Assembly (NCBI GenBank): GCA_037443945.1
Contig: JBBINH010000038.1
Span: 1-31,811 of the forward strand
Direction of reading: 5' to 3'
DNA from: SSF26 sp037443945
Lineage (GTDB): Bacteria; Chloroflexota; Anaerolineae; J102
DNA: 31,811 bases
Shown here in pieces: positions 1 to 6,980 of this stretch. How positions within the stretch are numbered: the stretch's first letter is position 1; each line of letters begins with the position of its first letter. The position numbers were made by a program, and so were the translations under genes. Below the pieces are notes generated by a model. It was not told the origin of the DNA, did not search any database, and was given only the letters and a program-made list of their open reading frames with translations.

Positions 1-105
1 TATGACATCCGTACCGTCCAGGAGCTGCTCGGCCATAAAGACGTGAAAACGACCATGATCTACACCCACGTCCTGCAGCGCGGCGGCCTGGCCGTGCGCC
101 CTCAC
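1..105 (+). pseudogene. C-terminal fragment of an integron-type tyrosine recombinase, interrupted by an IS
   Basis: The window opens inside a reading frame whose residues strongly resemble the C-terminus of IntI/Xer-type tyrosine recombinases. The motif LLGHKD supplies the conserved His (codon at 34-36). TTMIYTHV supplies the catalytic Tyr (codon at 61-63). The following GG-x-x-VR stretch is typical of IntI-type enzymes rather than XerC/D. The family cuts and rejoins DNA at recombination sites through a phosphotyrosine intermediate. The 5' part lies outside the window. The native C-terminus is lost about 14 codons after the Tyr, where the inverted repeat of an IS begins. The frame stays open into the IS until 483, so any product would carry a foreign tail. 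The integrase family call is secure; the IntI subtype is likely but rests on about 35 residues. Confidence 0.75.
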
Positions 106-119
106 AAGTGTAGGTTTTT
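101..119. repeat. Left terminal inverted repeat of the IS
   Basis: Reads CTCACAAGTGTAGGTTTTT and is the exact reverse complement of 1365-1383. It contains the transposase stop codon on the minus strand (118-120 overlaps its end). Confidence 0.85.
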
Positions 120-1245
120 AGGGTTCGGAGGGTTGGGGAGAAGAGGGCCAAGGATGGGGGCAGAAATGGCCCAAGGGCAGGGGGCGTCCGCGCAGGAGAG
201 CGGCGAGGATAATGAGAAGGCCTTGGCGGAAACAACCAAGCAGACGAGGACGGGAGCGGTGCGTGGCTCGGCGATGGGCGCTCGGGGGCTCAGGCAGTGC
301 GTCCAGGTCATGAACCGGTTGCGTGGCGTCGGCTTCACCGCCGACACTGACGACCCAGAGGGTAGCCACAGCCAAGACAAGCCAGAAGCGTTCGGTGCGT
401 CGGGGGTTGGTAATGCGCGTCTGGTGCCATTGCCAGCCGCCTCGCTTGAGGTCTTTGAAGCCGCTTTCAATCCAGGGGCGTAAGCCATACCAGGCGGCAT
501 CCGCCTGTGCGACAGGCAGGTCCGTGACAATAAACCAGGGTTGTTGGCTTGCTTCTCCGCATACGGCCAGCAGCGTGCAGGCTAGAGGCTGACCCTTGAA
601 GCAGATGCCAACCCCGGCCCAAGCGGTGCCGGGCTGGGAGCCCAGACTGCCCAGGGGACGATAAGCTTCGCCCTGGGGGCGAAACAAGCCCTGGGCATTG
701 ATGCGCCGAAAGGGATGCCAACCCCGGCGCTGGAGGCGTTGGAAGAGCCAAGGGGCATAGAGGCCCCGGTCGGCTAACACCAGCACAAACCAATCCGGCG
801 GGATGGCTGCGGCCACCCGGTCCAGCAGCTGCTCCCAGAAGGGCCGCCAGCTGCCACGCCGCTGACCCTCCACCACCTCCCAGGCCACCGGGATGGCACA
901 GCCCCGATACACCACGCTGATGGCAAGCACCACCAAGCGGTCGCTAAGGGTGGTGGCATCCAGGACCAGCGCCAGACGGTGTGACTCCCCACGCCACCAG
1001 CTCAGAATCCAGCCCAACAAAGGACCAAAGCAGCTTTCGACATACCACTCCGCCCGCTTCTGTCCCTTCTTGGCCGCCGCCTCCCGATACAGGTCCTGTA
1101 GACGCTCCCGCATCGCCGCCTCCTTTGCCCCCACCAGCTGTGCCAGCAGACAGGTTACGGTCGTCAGACCGCAAGAACGGGCTATCACGACGTCAAAACT
1201 CCACAACGCCAGCACAGCGATTTGGGGCTTGCTGAGATGCGCCAT
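118..1245 (-). CDS. IS4-family DDE transposase
   Basis: RNase H-fold transposase that cuts and joins the IS ends. The three acidic positions are visible: Asp in LVLDATTLSD, Asp in VLADRGLYA, and Glu in the signature Y-x2-R-x3-E-x6-K (YGLRPWIESGFKDLK), which is diagnostic of the IS4 family. The start at 1245 (MAHLSKPQ) gives 375 residues. A longer open frame runs to 1431, but it crosses the IS end and has no convincing ATG or GTG between 1257 and the repeat. A GTG at 1257 is an alternative. The residues just upstream (LTQWRDIVAQP) resemble the usual N-terminus of related transposases, so the real start may be non-canonical. The tail after about residue 310 is Arg/Pro-rich and unlike a folded domain. 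It ends inside the left inverted repeat. Confidence 0.85.
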   Translation of the reverse strand: MAHLSKPQIAVLALWSFDVVIARSCGLTTVTCLLAQLVGAKEAAMRERLQDLYREAAAKKGQKRAEWYVESCFGPLLGWILSWWRGESHRLALVLDATTLSDRLVVLAISVVYRGCAIPVAWEVVEGQRRGSWRPFWEQLLDRVAAAIPPDWFVLVLADRGLYAPWLFQRLQRRGWHPFRRINAQGLFRPQGEAYRPLGSLGSQPGTAWAGVGICFKGQPLACTLLAVCGEASQQPWFIVTDLPVAQADAAWYGLRPWIESGFKDLKRGGWQWHQTRITNPRRTERFWLVLAVATLWVVSVGGEADATQPVHDLDALPEPPSAHRRATHRSRPRLLGCFRQGLLIILAALLRGRPLPLGHFCPHPWPSSPQPSEP

Positions 1246-1364
1246 AGGCTGGGCCACTATGTCACGCCATTGGGTGAGGCTGTTCTTGTCCCTGCTTCTC
1301 CTCTCCTTGCGGTTTTTGAGGAGAAGAGGATACCACCAAGTCTCCCTTTGCCATAGCTTGTACA

Positions 1365-1383
1365 AAAAACCTACACTTGTGAG
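1365..1383. repeat. Right terminal inverted repeat of the IS
   Basis: Exact reverse complement of 101-119. It lies upstream of the transposase gene on the minus strand. Confidence 0.85.
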
Positions 1384-1671
1384 TTCCCGGCCCCTTCCCT
1401 CTTCTCGCCTGCGGCCAGGAGAGGGGGTCAACCTACCGGCTGCCCCTCTCGCACCAACACACTTTAGAACCGAGTCCTACTCGACGCTAATCGCCCAACG
1501 GTCGGCATCAGCCGCGTTGCTAGCGCAGCGAAGCGGCGTCGGACAGACGAAGCTGTGCCTTGCGCCGGGCCGATGGGCAGGAACAAACCGCAGCGCGATT
1601 CTTGTGGTGCAAGGACTTGACAAGTGCAACTCATCGGTGGGTCGGCCAGGCCACGAGGATGGCCGACGTAC
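1384..1671. other. Non-coding stretch between the IS and the iron operon, with a palindromic attC-like block
   Basis: I see no convincing gene here. At 1493-1499 is GCCCAAC, which fits an integron core site (RYYYAAC, or GTTGGGC on the other strand). It is followed by a block with GCCGC/GCGGC arms around an inner TGC-TAGC-GCA hairpin (about 1511-1539). Read on the minus strand, the block resembles the imperfect stem of an attC site next to a GTTGGGC core, but no matching second core was found. The ten bases ACTTGACAAG occur twice (1615-1624 and 1670-1679). The second copy contains the -35 box of the next operon. Confidence 0.3.
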
Positions 1672-1700
1672 TTGACAAGACCGAGCCTCCTCATTACAAT
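1672..1700 (+). promoter_or_regulatory. Sigma70-type promoter of the iron-uptake operon
   Basis: -35 TTGACA (1672-1677), a 17-bp spacer and -10 TACAAT (1695-1700). This is a near-consensus pair. The start of transcription is expected near 1707, about 30 bases before the regulator's ATG. Confidence 0.8.
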
Positions 1701-1717
1701 TTAGGCATACCTAAATT
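1698..1717. promoter_or_regulatory. Palindromic operator, probable DtxR-family site
   Basis: Perfect 8-bp arms AATTTAGG (1698-1705) and CCTAAATT (1710-1717) flank a 4-base centre. The TTAGG...CCTAA core is like the operators of DtxR/IdeR-type metal repressors, and the next gene encodes such a protein. The site overlaps the last bases of the -10 box and the expected start site, so a bound repressor would block the polymerase. Binding is inferred. Confidence 0.7.
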
Positions 1718-1737
1718 TGGTGGATTCGCGCAGCCCC

Positions 1738-2751
1738 ATGATGACCCTTTTGGCTTTTATCGTCCTGCTTGTGCTCTTGTGGATAGGGTTACGGCCACAG
1801 CGTGGTCTGTGGTGGCGATGGCAACGGCATCGCCGTCTGGACGAACGCGTGCGCACCGAAGACGCCCTCAAACACATCCACACCTGCGAGATGGAAGGCC
1901 TGCGGCCGACTGCGACCACCCTGGCGGCGACCATGACCCTATCCGACGAAGAAGCGGCGCAGTTGCTGCACAGCATGGAAACGGCCGGTCTGCTCAGCCG
2001 TCATCAGGATGCGCTGAGCCTGACGCCCCAGGGGCGTGCGGCCGCTCTCCATCTCATCCGGGCCCATCGTTTGTGGGAACGTTACCTGGCCGATCATACC
2101 GGCTACGATGCCGAGGAATGGCACCGTCGCGCCGATATCAGCGAACACCATCTGGGACCGGAAGCGACCGAGGCTCTGGCGGCGCAGTTGGGTCATCCCA
2201 CCCACGACCCCCACGGTGACCCCATTCCCGATGCGGATGGCGCTTTTATCGGTCATGGCGGTCGTCCGCTCACCGAGATGGCTGCCGGTCAGGCAGGTCG
2301 GATCGTGCATATCGAGGATGAGCCCGAAGTGGTTTATGCCCAGTTGTTGGCCGAAGGCCTGGCTCCCGGTCAGGAAGTGCGTGTGCTCGAGCAAAGCCCG
2401 GAACGGGTGCGTTTCTGGGCTAACGGCGATGAACATGTCCTGGCGCCGGTCCTGGCGGCCAACATTGCGGCAACGCCCCTGGCCGAGCCGGCTTCTCCTG
2501 TCGCCACGACCCTGGCAGCGCTGAAGCCCGGTCAGCAAGGGGTGGTGGTACGCCTGTCGCCGCAATGTCGCGGACCTGAGCGCCGTCGTTTCCTCGATCT
2601 GGGCATCCTGCCCGGCACCGTCATCACGGCGGAAATGGTCAGTCCCGGTGGCGATCCGACGGCCTATCGCATCCGCGGGGCGCTCATTGCGCTGCGCCGG
2701 GAACAGGCCCGGCTGATTTTCGTGCAACCGCTGTCGCCGTCCACCCCATAG
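1738..2751 (+). CDS. Membrane-anchored DtxR-family metal repressor fused to a FeoA domain
   Basis: Predicted iron- or manganese-responsive repressor of this operon, 337 residues from ATG 1738 (the adjacent ATG at 1741 is equally possible). Residues 3-18 form a hydrophobic helix followed by a basic stretch, so the protein is probably tethered to the membrane. A winged-helix domain spans about 38-100. The dimerisation and metal region follows: His110 and Glu114 in AHRLWE, then His129, Asp133, Glu136 and His137. DtxR has Cys at the Asp133 position; an acidic residue there is more MntR-like. The motif LGHPTHDPHGDPIP is typical of the family. An SH3/FeoA-like domain (about 185-250) and a second, more canonical FeoA domain (about 257-335) complete it. 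It lies 56 bases before the split feoB genes, where a separate feoA would normally be. Confidence 0.85.
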   Translation: MMTLLAFIVLLVLLWIGLRPQRGLWWRWQRHRRLDERVRTEDALKHIHTCEMEGLRPTATTLAATMTLSDEEAAQLLHSMETAGLLSRHQDALSLTPQGRAAALHLIRAHRLWERYLADHTGYDAEEWHRRADISEHHLGPEATEALAAQLGHPTHDPHGDPIPDADGAFIGHGGRPLTEMAAGQAGRIVHIEDEPEVVYAQLLAEGLAPGQEVRVLEQSPERVRFWANGDEHVLAPVLAANIAATPLAEPASPVATTLAALKPGQQGVVVRLSPQCRGPERRRFLDLGILPGTVITAEMVSPGGDPTAYRIRGALIALRREQARLIFVQPLSPSTP

Positions 2752-2807
2752 CCACACCCCTAGGCGGTCTTGATCCGTCTACGCTCTTTTGATAGGCAAA
2801 AACCCCT

Positions 2808-3665
2808 ATGGACTACGAACCCCTCCGCCTCGATACACCGCCGGCAGTGGCCGGCTGTGCCACCTGCCCGGCCCACCACCTGGGCAATCTGCGCCGTCTG
2901 GGCATTGACATGACGAGCTGGGACTACGTCGTCGCCCTGGCCGGCAATCCGAACGTGGGCAAGAGCACCGTCTTCAATGCCCTTACCGGGCTGCGTCAGC
3001 ACACCGGCAACTGGCCCGGTAAAACCGTTAGCCGCGCCGAAGGCGGCTTTGTCTATGCCGGCAAGCGCTACAAGTTGGTCGATCTGCCCGGCACCTACTC
3101 CCTCCTGGCGACCAGCCCCGATGAGGAAGTGGCTCGCGATTTTATCCTCTTCGGCCGGCCCGATGTGACCGTCATCGTTGTCGACGCAACCCGGTTGGAG
3201 CGCAATCTCAACCTGGTCCTGCAGATTTTGGAGATCACGCGGCGGGTTGTGATCTGTTTGAATCTGATGGATGAAGCCCGGCGCCTGGGCTTGGAGATCG
3301 ACATTCGCCGCCTAGCCCGGGACCTGGGGACCCCGGTGGTGCCTACCGAGGCCCGCCAGCGCAAGGGACTGGACGAGCTGGTACGTACCATAGCCGAGGT
3401 CGCCGAGGGGCGCGTGCTTAGTCGGCCTCCGCGGTTGCTCCATGAACCGCCGGCGCTCACCCGGGCGGTTCACCTGCTGGTCGAACGGTTGGAACGGCTC
3501 TATCCCGGCCTGCCCAATGCCCGTTGGGTGGCTTTGCGGCTCCTGGACGGCGATGAACGGATGATCCAGGCGGTGCGCACGGGCGAACTGGCCGAACTGG
3601 CCCGGTTGCCGGAGACCAACACCGCGATGCCGTTGGCAGCCCCGGCGCCGGCATCATCCGCTTGA
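2808..3665 (+). CDS. feoB: FeoB GTPase-domain protein (N-terminal half of a split FeoB)
   Basis: Cytoplasmic G-protein part of the ferrous iron transporter, 285 residues. G1 is GNPNVGKST (46-54), the switch region contains NWPG, G3 is DLPG and G4 is NLMD. A helical GDI-like region follows. The protein stops after about 285 residues with a Pro/Ala-rich tail, where a usual FeoB would continue into the membrane. The membrane half is the next gene, 13 bases downstream in another frame. Ahead of the G domain is a short Cys-rich head, C-x2-C-x2-HH (Cys17, Cys20), which could bind metal. No good ribosome site precedes ATG 2808. Both halves end or begin in low-complexity linkers, so this looks like a settled gene split rather than a fresh frameshift. 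Confidence 0.9.
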   Translation: MDYEPLRLDTPPAVAGCATCPAHHLGNLRRLGIDMTSWDYVVALAGNPNVGKSTVFNALTGLRQHTGNWPGKTVSRAEGGFVYAGKRYKLVDLPGTYSLLATSPDEEVARDFILFGRPDVTVIVVDATRLERNLNLVLQILEITRRVVICLNLMDEARRLGLEIDIRRLARDLGTPVVPTEARQRKGLDELVRTIAEVAEGRVLSRPPRLLHEPPALTRAVHLLVERLERLYPGLPNARWVALRLLDGDERMIQAVRTGELAELARLPETNTAMPLAAPAPASSA

Positions 3666-3678
3666 GCGAGGATGGCTC

Positions 3679-5154
3679 ATGACGACCGATACGTTGCGTT
3701 CACCCTTGTCGATTACGTCGCCGACGACTGCGGATGCCGCCGAAACCGAGGAGCTCCTGGCCCTGGCGCGGCGGCTGCGCTGGGAGATCGGCATCGATTT
3801 CCATCAGGCGCTGATGGAGGCCATCTACGCCCAGGCCGCCCACATCGCCGACCGTGCCGTGACCCAGCCGGGGGCCAAACCGCGCTTCGATCTCGACCGC
3901 ACCATAGACCGTCTGGTCACCAGCCGTCGCTGGGGTTTCCCGTTGATGGTTCTCCTTTTCGCCCTGATCTTCTGGTTGACCATCAGCGGTGCCAATTACC
4001 CCTCCGAGCTGCTGTCCAACCTGCTGATAGGGCGGATTTATCCCGGCCTCCATGCCTTGGCCGGGCTGGTCGGGTTGCCGTGGTGGCTGCGAGGCTTGCT
4101 CATCGACGGCATGTATCTGGGCACGGCCTGGGTTGTCAGCGTGATGTTGCCGCCGATGGCCATCTTTTTCCCGCTGTTTACCCTGCTGGAGGATTTCGGC
4201 TATCTGCCGCGCGTGGCGTTCAACCTGGATGCCGTGTTCAAGAGGGCCGGGGCTCACGGCAAACAGGTTTTGAGCATGATGATGGGCTTTGGTTGCAATG
4301 CCGCCGGCGTCGTTGCGACCCGCATCATCGATAGCCCTCGCGAGCGGCTGATCGCCATGATCACGAACAATTTCTCGTTGTGCAACGGTCGCTGGCCCAC
4401 GCAGATCCTGATCGCCTCGCTCTTTTTGGGTTCGCTGGTGCCGGCAGCCCTGGCCGGTCTCGTCTCGGCGCTGGCCGTGGTCGGTGTGGCTATTCTGGGC
4501 GTGTTGCTCAGTCTGGTTGTCTCTTGGGCGTTGTCGCGCACGGTCTTACGGGGTGAGGTGAGCACCTTCAGCCTGGAATTGCCACCCTATCGTCCCCCGC
4601 GCCTCTGGCAGACCCTCTATACCTCGGTCATCGACCGTACCCTGATCGTCCTGGGGCGGGCCGTGACCTTTGCCTTGCCGGCCGGCGCCGCCATCTGGCT
4701 GGTGGCCAACATCCACGTGGGTGATTCGAGTCTGGCCGCTTGGCTGATCCGTCTGCTCGACCCGATCGGATGGCTGCTCGGTCTTAACGGCGTCATCCTG
4801 CTGGCGTATATCGTGGCCATTCCGGCCAATGAAATCGTCATTCCCACTGTGCTCATGCTCACCGTTTTGGTCACGGGCATGACCGATTACGGCGCCGGCC
4901 CTGGGGTCATGTTCGAACTCGAAAACACCGCCGATCTGATGCAACTCTTTCAGGCCGGTGGTTGGACCCTGCTCACGGCCGTCAATCTCATGCTGTTCAG
5001 TTTGATCCACAACCCCTGCAGCACGACCATCGCCACGATTTATAAGGAATCGGGCAGCGCCAAATGGACGGCCGTGGCGGCCCTATTGCCCCTGGGCCTG
5101 GGCTTTGTCGTCACCTTTCTCGTAGCGCAGATCTGGCGCCTGTTGGCGGGGTAA
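3679..5154 (+). CDS. feoB: FeoB membrane permease protein (C-terminal half of a split FeoB)
   Basis: Polytopic membrane protein, 491 residues, that should form the Fe(II) path driven by the GTPase encoded just upstream. A soluble N-terminal part of about 85 residues carries helices (ELLALARRL) resembling the linker normally found after the G domain. Several hydrophobic segments follow. The gate motifs are clear: GYLPRVAF, then GFGCNA followed by TRIIDSPRERLIA, then LCNGRWP. The second nucleoside-recognition/gate repeat contains AIPANEIVIP. Near the end, LIHNPCSTT gives another conserved Cys. The GFGCNAAG and CNGR versions of the motifs are those of the FeoB group common in anaerobes. The stop is followed by a strong terminator. 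The gene is co-transcribed with the repressor and the GTPase gene. Confidence 0.88.
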   Translation: MTTDTLRSPLSITSPTTADAAETEELLALARRLRWEIGIDFHQALMEAIYAQAAHIADRAVTQPGAKPRFDLDRTIDRLVTSRRWGFPLMVLLFALIFWLTISGANYPSELLSNLLIGRIYPGLHALAGLVGLPWWLRGLLIDGMYLGTAWVVSVMLPPMAIFFPLFTLLEDFGYLPRVAFNLDAVFKRAGAHGKQVLSMMMGFGCNAAGVVATRIIDSPRERLIAMITNNFSLCNGRWPTQILIASLFLGSLVPAALAGLVSALAVVGVAILGVLLSLVVSWALSRTVLRGEVSTFSLELPPYRPPRLWQTLYTSVIDRTLIVLGRAVTFALPAGAAIWLVANIHVGDSSLAAWLIRLLDPIGWLLGLNGVILLAYIVAIPANEIVIPTVLMLTVLVTGMTDYGAGPGVMFELENTADLMQLFQAGGWTLLTAVNLMLFSLIHNPCSTTIATIYKESGSAKWTAVAALLPLGLGFVVTFLVAQIWRLLAG

Positions 5155-5172
5155 GGGGCTCGCCGGCCCCAA

Positions 5173-5206
5173 AAAGCAGGGTGAGGCGAGCGCCTCGCCC
5201 TGCTTT
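5173..5206. terminator. Bidirectional terminator between feoB and the DksA-like gene
   Basis: 15-bp arms (5173-5187 and 5192-5206) with one G-U wobble surround a 4-base loop. It sits between two convergent genes. The minus strand has a run of five T after the stem; the plus strand has only three. Confidence 0.8.
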
Positions 5207-5230
5207 GGGTCCCTTGGGCGAAAATCCGGA

Positions 5231-5659
5231 TTATTCTTCTTCCTCTTCGAGTTCGGGTTCCATGTCCAGACCCCAGAAGGGCCGTTGTTGTTGCATTTGC
5301 TGCAGGAGGAGCCCCCGCTTTTGCAGGCGTTCGACTTCGGCCTGACAGGTAACGCACAGGGTGGCCTCGGGTTTGACTTCCAGGCGTTCGGGCGGAATGG
5401 GTTTGCCGCAGCGTTCGCAGATGCCGTAGGTGCCGCGTTCCATGGCGCGCAGGGCATCCTCGACAGAGGCCAGACGGGCCTCAAGGGCGGCGAGGAGGGC
5501 TGCGCTCTTCTCACGCTCGATGACGTCGGGGTCACCCTCCTCAAGGTCAACATCTACCTCCCCGCGGAGGGTTTCTTTGAGCAAGGCGATATCGGATAGC
5601 AATTCCTCGCGTTGCTTGAGCAGATGCTCTTTTTCGCTTGCGATCGATGTTCCACTCAT
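5231..5659 (-). CDS. DksA/TraR-family zinc-finger protein
   Basis: 142 residues. A long helical, coiled-coil-like N-terminus (about 8-75, rich in Leu, Glu and Arg) is followed by a four-cysteine zinc finger, C-x2-C-x17-C-x2-C (Cys81, 84, 102, 105). This is the DksA/TraR architecture. Such proteins enter the RNA polymerase secondary channel or act as general regulators. The tail ends in an acidic run (EPELEEEEE). The Asp-rich tip between the two coiled-coil helices, needed for DksA activity with ppGpp, cannot be identified with confidence. Many Gram-positive and Chloroflexota relatives are simply called YteA/TraR-like. It is transcribed away from ruvB and has its own start region in 5660-5760, where no clear promoter was found. 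Confidence 0.85.
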   Translation of the reverse strand: MSGTSIASEKEHLLKQREELLSDIALLKETLRGEVDVDLEEGDPDVIEREKSAALLAALEARLASVEDALRAMERGTYGICERCGKPIPPERLEVKPEATLCVTCQAEVERLQKRGLLLQQMQQQRPFWGLDMEPELEEEEE

Positions 5660-5884
5660 TGGGCAAAGGCTCTCGGGCCGAAAACGGATAGGGATGGGAT
5701 GTTAAACAACAGATGCACAGGGTAGCCTAATCTTTTACCACACTTTTGTGTCTTCTGCAATTCGCGGAAAGGAATTTCTGGCTTTGGTCGCATCCGGCGC
5801 CGGGTTGGTGCCGGGAGACCCAGGTTTAGCCGGCCAAAGAAGTCGGGTTGGTCGCCCGACTCGGCGTCTGCGGTCGGGTTCCTG

Positions 5885-5890
5885 TATAAT
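5885..5890 (+). promoter_or_regulatory. Consensus -10 box upstream of ruvB
   Basis: A perfect TATAAT lies 14 bases before ATG 5904, with no good -35 box at 16-18 bases. If used, transcription starts near 5897, leaving almost no leader and favouring the ATG at 5904 over the one at 5889. GTCGGG repeats and a GTCGGG/CCCGAC hairpin lie just upstream (5842-5877). Confidence 0.4.
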
Positions 5891-5903
5891 GGGATCAAAG
5901 CCC

Positions 5904-6980
5904 ATGGATGAACGGACCCTCTCCTCCCAAGCCCAACCGGCGGATCAGCTCGACGCCGCCCTGCGCATCAAACGCCTTTCGGAACTGCGCGGTCAGGATA
6001 ACGTTCGTCACAATCTGGAAATCCTGATCGAAGCGGCGCGGCAGCGGGGTGAAAGCCTGGATCATATTCTCCTTTACGGCCCGCCCGGCCTGGGCAAAAC
6101 CACCATTGCCCATGTTGTGGCCAACGAAATGGGTGTGAATCTGAAAGTAACGGCAGGGCCGGCCATCGAGCGGGCCGGTGATCTGGCGGCGATTCTCACC
6201 AATCTGCGCAAGGGCGACATCCTCTTCATCGACGAGATCCACCGCCTGGGCCGCGCCGTTGAGGAAATCCTGTACCCGGCCATGGAAGACTTTGCCCTCG
6301 ATATCGTCATCGGCAAAGGGCCGGCTGCCCGCAGCATCCGCCTGAAATTGCCGCGGTTTACCGTTATCGGTGCCACCACACGCCTGGCCCTGATGACGGC
6401 GCCGCTGCGCGCTCGTTTTGGCGCCATTCTGCGTTTCGATTTCTACGACCTGGAGGCGATTCAATACATCATCCGCCGTGCGGCCGAACTCACGGCAACC
6501 CCCATGACACCGGAAGGCGTCCTGGCCATTGCCCGTCGCGCCCGTGGCACCCCGCGGGTGGCGTTGCGTCTCTTCCGACGGGTGCGCGATTATGCCCAGG
6601 TGCGCGCCGATGGCGCCATTACCGCCGAGGTGGCCGACGCCGCCCTCAACCTGCTTGCCATAGACGCCCTGGGCCTGGACACCCTCGACCGTATGGTGCT
6701 GGAAACGCTGATCGTCAAATTCGGCGGCGGGCCGGTCGGTCTGGAGACGCTGGCCGCAGCCGTCAGCGAAGAACCGGACACCCTCATGGATGTCGTGGAA
6801 CCCTATCTGCTGCAACTGGGCTTTCTGGAACGCACCCCGCGTGGACGGCTGGCCACCTTGAGAGCATATCAGCATCTGGGGTTGCCCTATCCCGGTGCGC
6901 CCGAAACCGTGCAACCCTCGCTGTTTACCGAGACGGACACCGGCCTAGAACCGCCGATGGCTCCGTCGCAACGCCCATGA
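5904..6980 (+). CDS. ruvB: Holliday junction branch migration helicase RuvB
   Basis: AAA+ motor that, with RuvA, drives branch migration of Holliday junctions during recombinational repair; 358 residues from ATG 5904. Walker A is GPPGLGKT (59-66), Walker B has Asp110-Glu111 (FIDEIH), sensor 1 is GATTR, and TAPLRARFG carries the likely arginine finger. The C-terminal winged helix is present: FGGGPVGLETLAAAVSEE, then a pattern ending FLERTPRGR. ATG 5889 would add five residues. The frame is open to 5748, but those residues look nothing like RuvB. The stop overlaps the queA start by four bases (ATGA), a classic ruvB-queA pairing. ruvA and ruvC are not in the window. Confidence 0.93.
   Translation: MDERTLSSQAQPADQLDAALRIKRLSELRGQDNVRHNLEILIEAARQRGESLDHILLYGPPGLGKTTIAHVVANEMGVNLKVTAGPAIERAGDLAAILTNLRKGDILFIDEIHRLGRAVEEILYPAMEDFALDIVIGKGPAARSIRLKLPRFTVIGATTRLALMTAPLRARFGAILRFDFYDLEAIQYIIRRAAELTATPMTPEGVLAIARRARGTPRVALRLFRRVRDYAQVRADGAITAEVADAALNLLAIDALGLDTLDRMVLETLIVKFGGGPVGLETLAAAVSEEPDTLMDVVEPYLLQLGFLERTPRGRLATLRAYQHLGLPYPGAPETVQPSLFTETDTGLEPPMAPSQRP

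Larger units (their letters stand above)
101..1383 (-). mobile_element. IS4-family insertion sequence, about 1.28 kb
   Basis: The element is bounded by 19-bp perfect terminal inverted repeats and carries one DDE transposase gene on the minus strand. The transposase stop codon lies inside the left repeat, which is common in compact IS elements. Its YREK signature places it in the IS4 family. The bases just outside the repeats (gtgcgcc on the left, ttcccgg on the right) do not match, so no target-site duplication is visible. The true end could lie a few bases inside the shared 19 bp, but moving the boundary inwards still gives no direct repeat. The left end interrupts an integrase gene. Confidence 0.85.

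Noticed and set aside
43..483. Open frame running from the integrase end into the IS
   Set aside because: It is only the integrase frame continuing by chance through the antisense strand of the transposase gene; listed under the truncated integrase.
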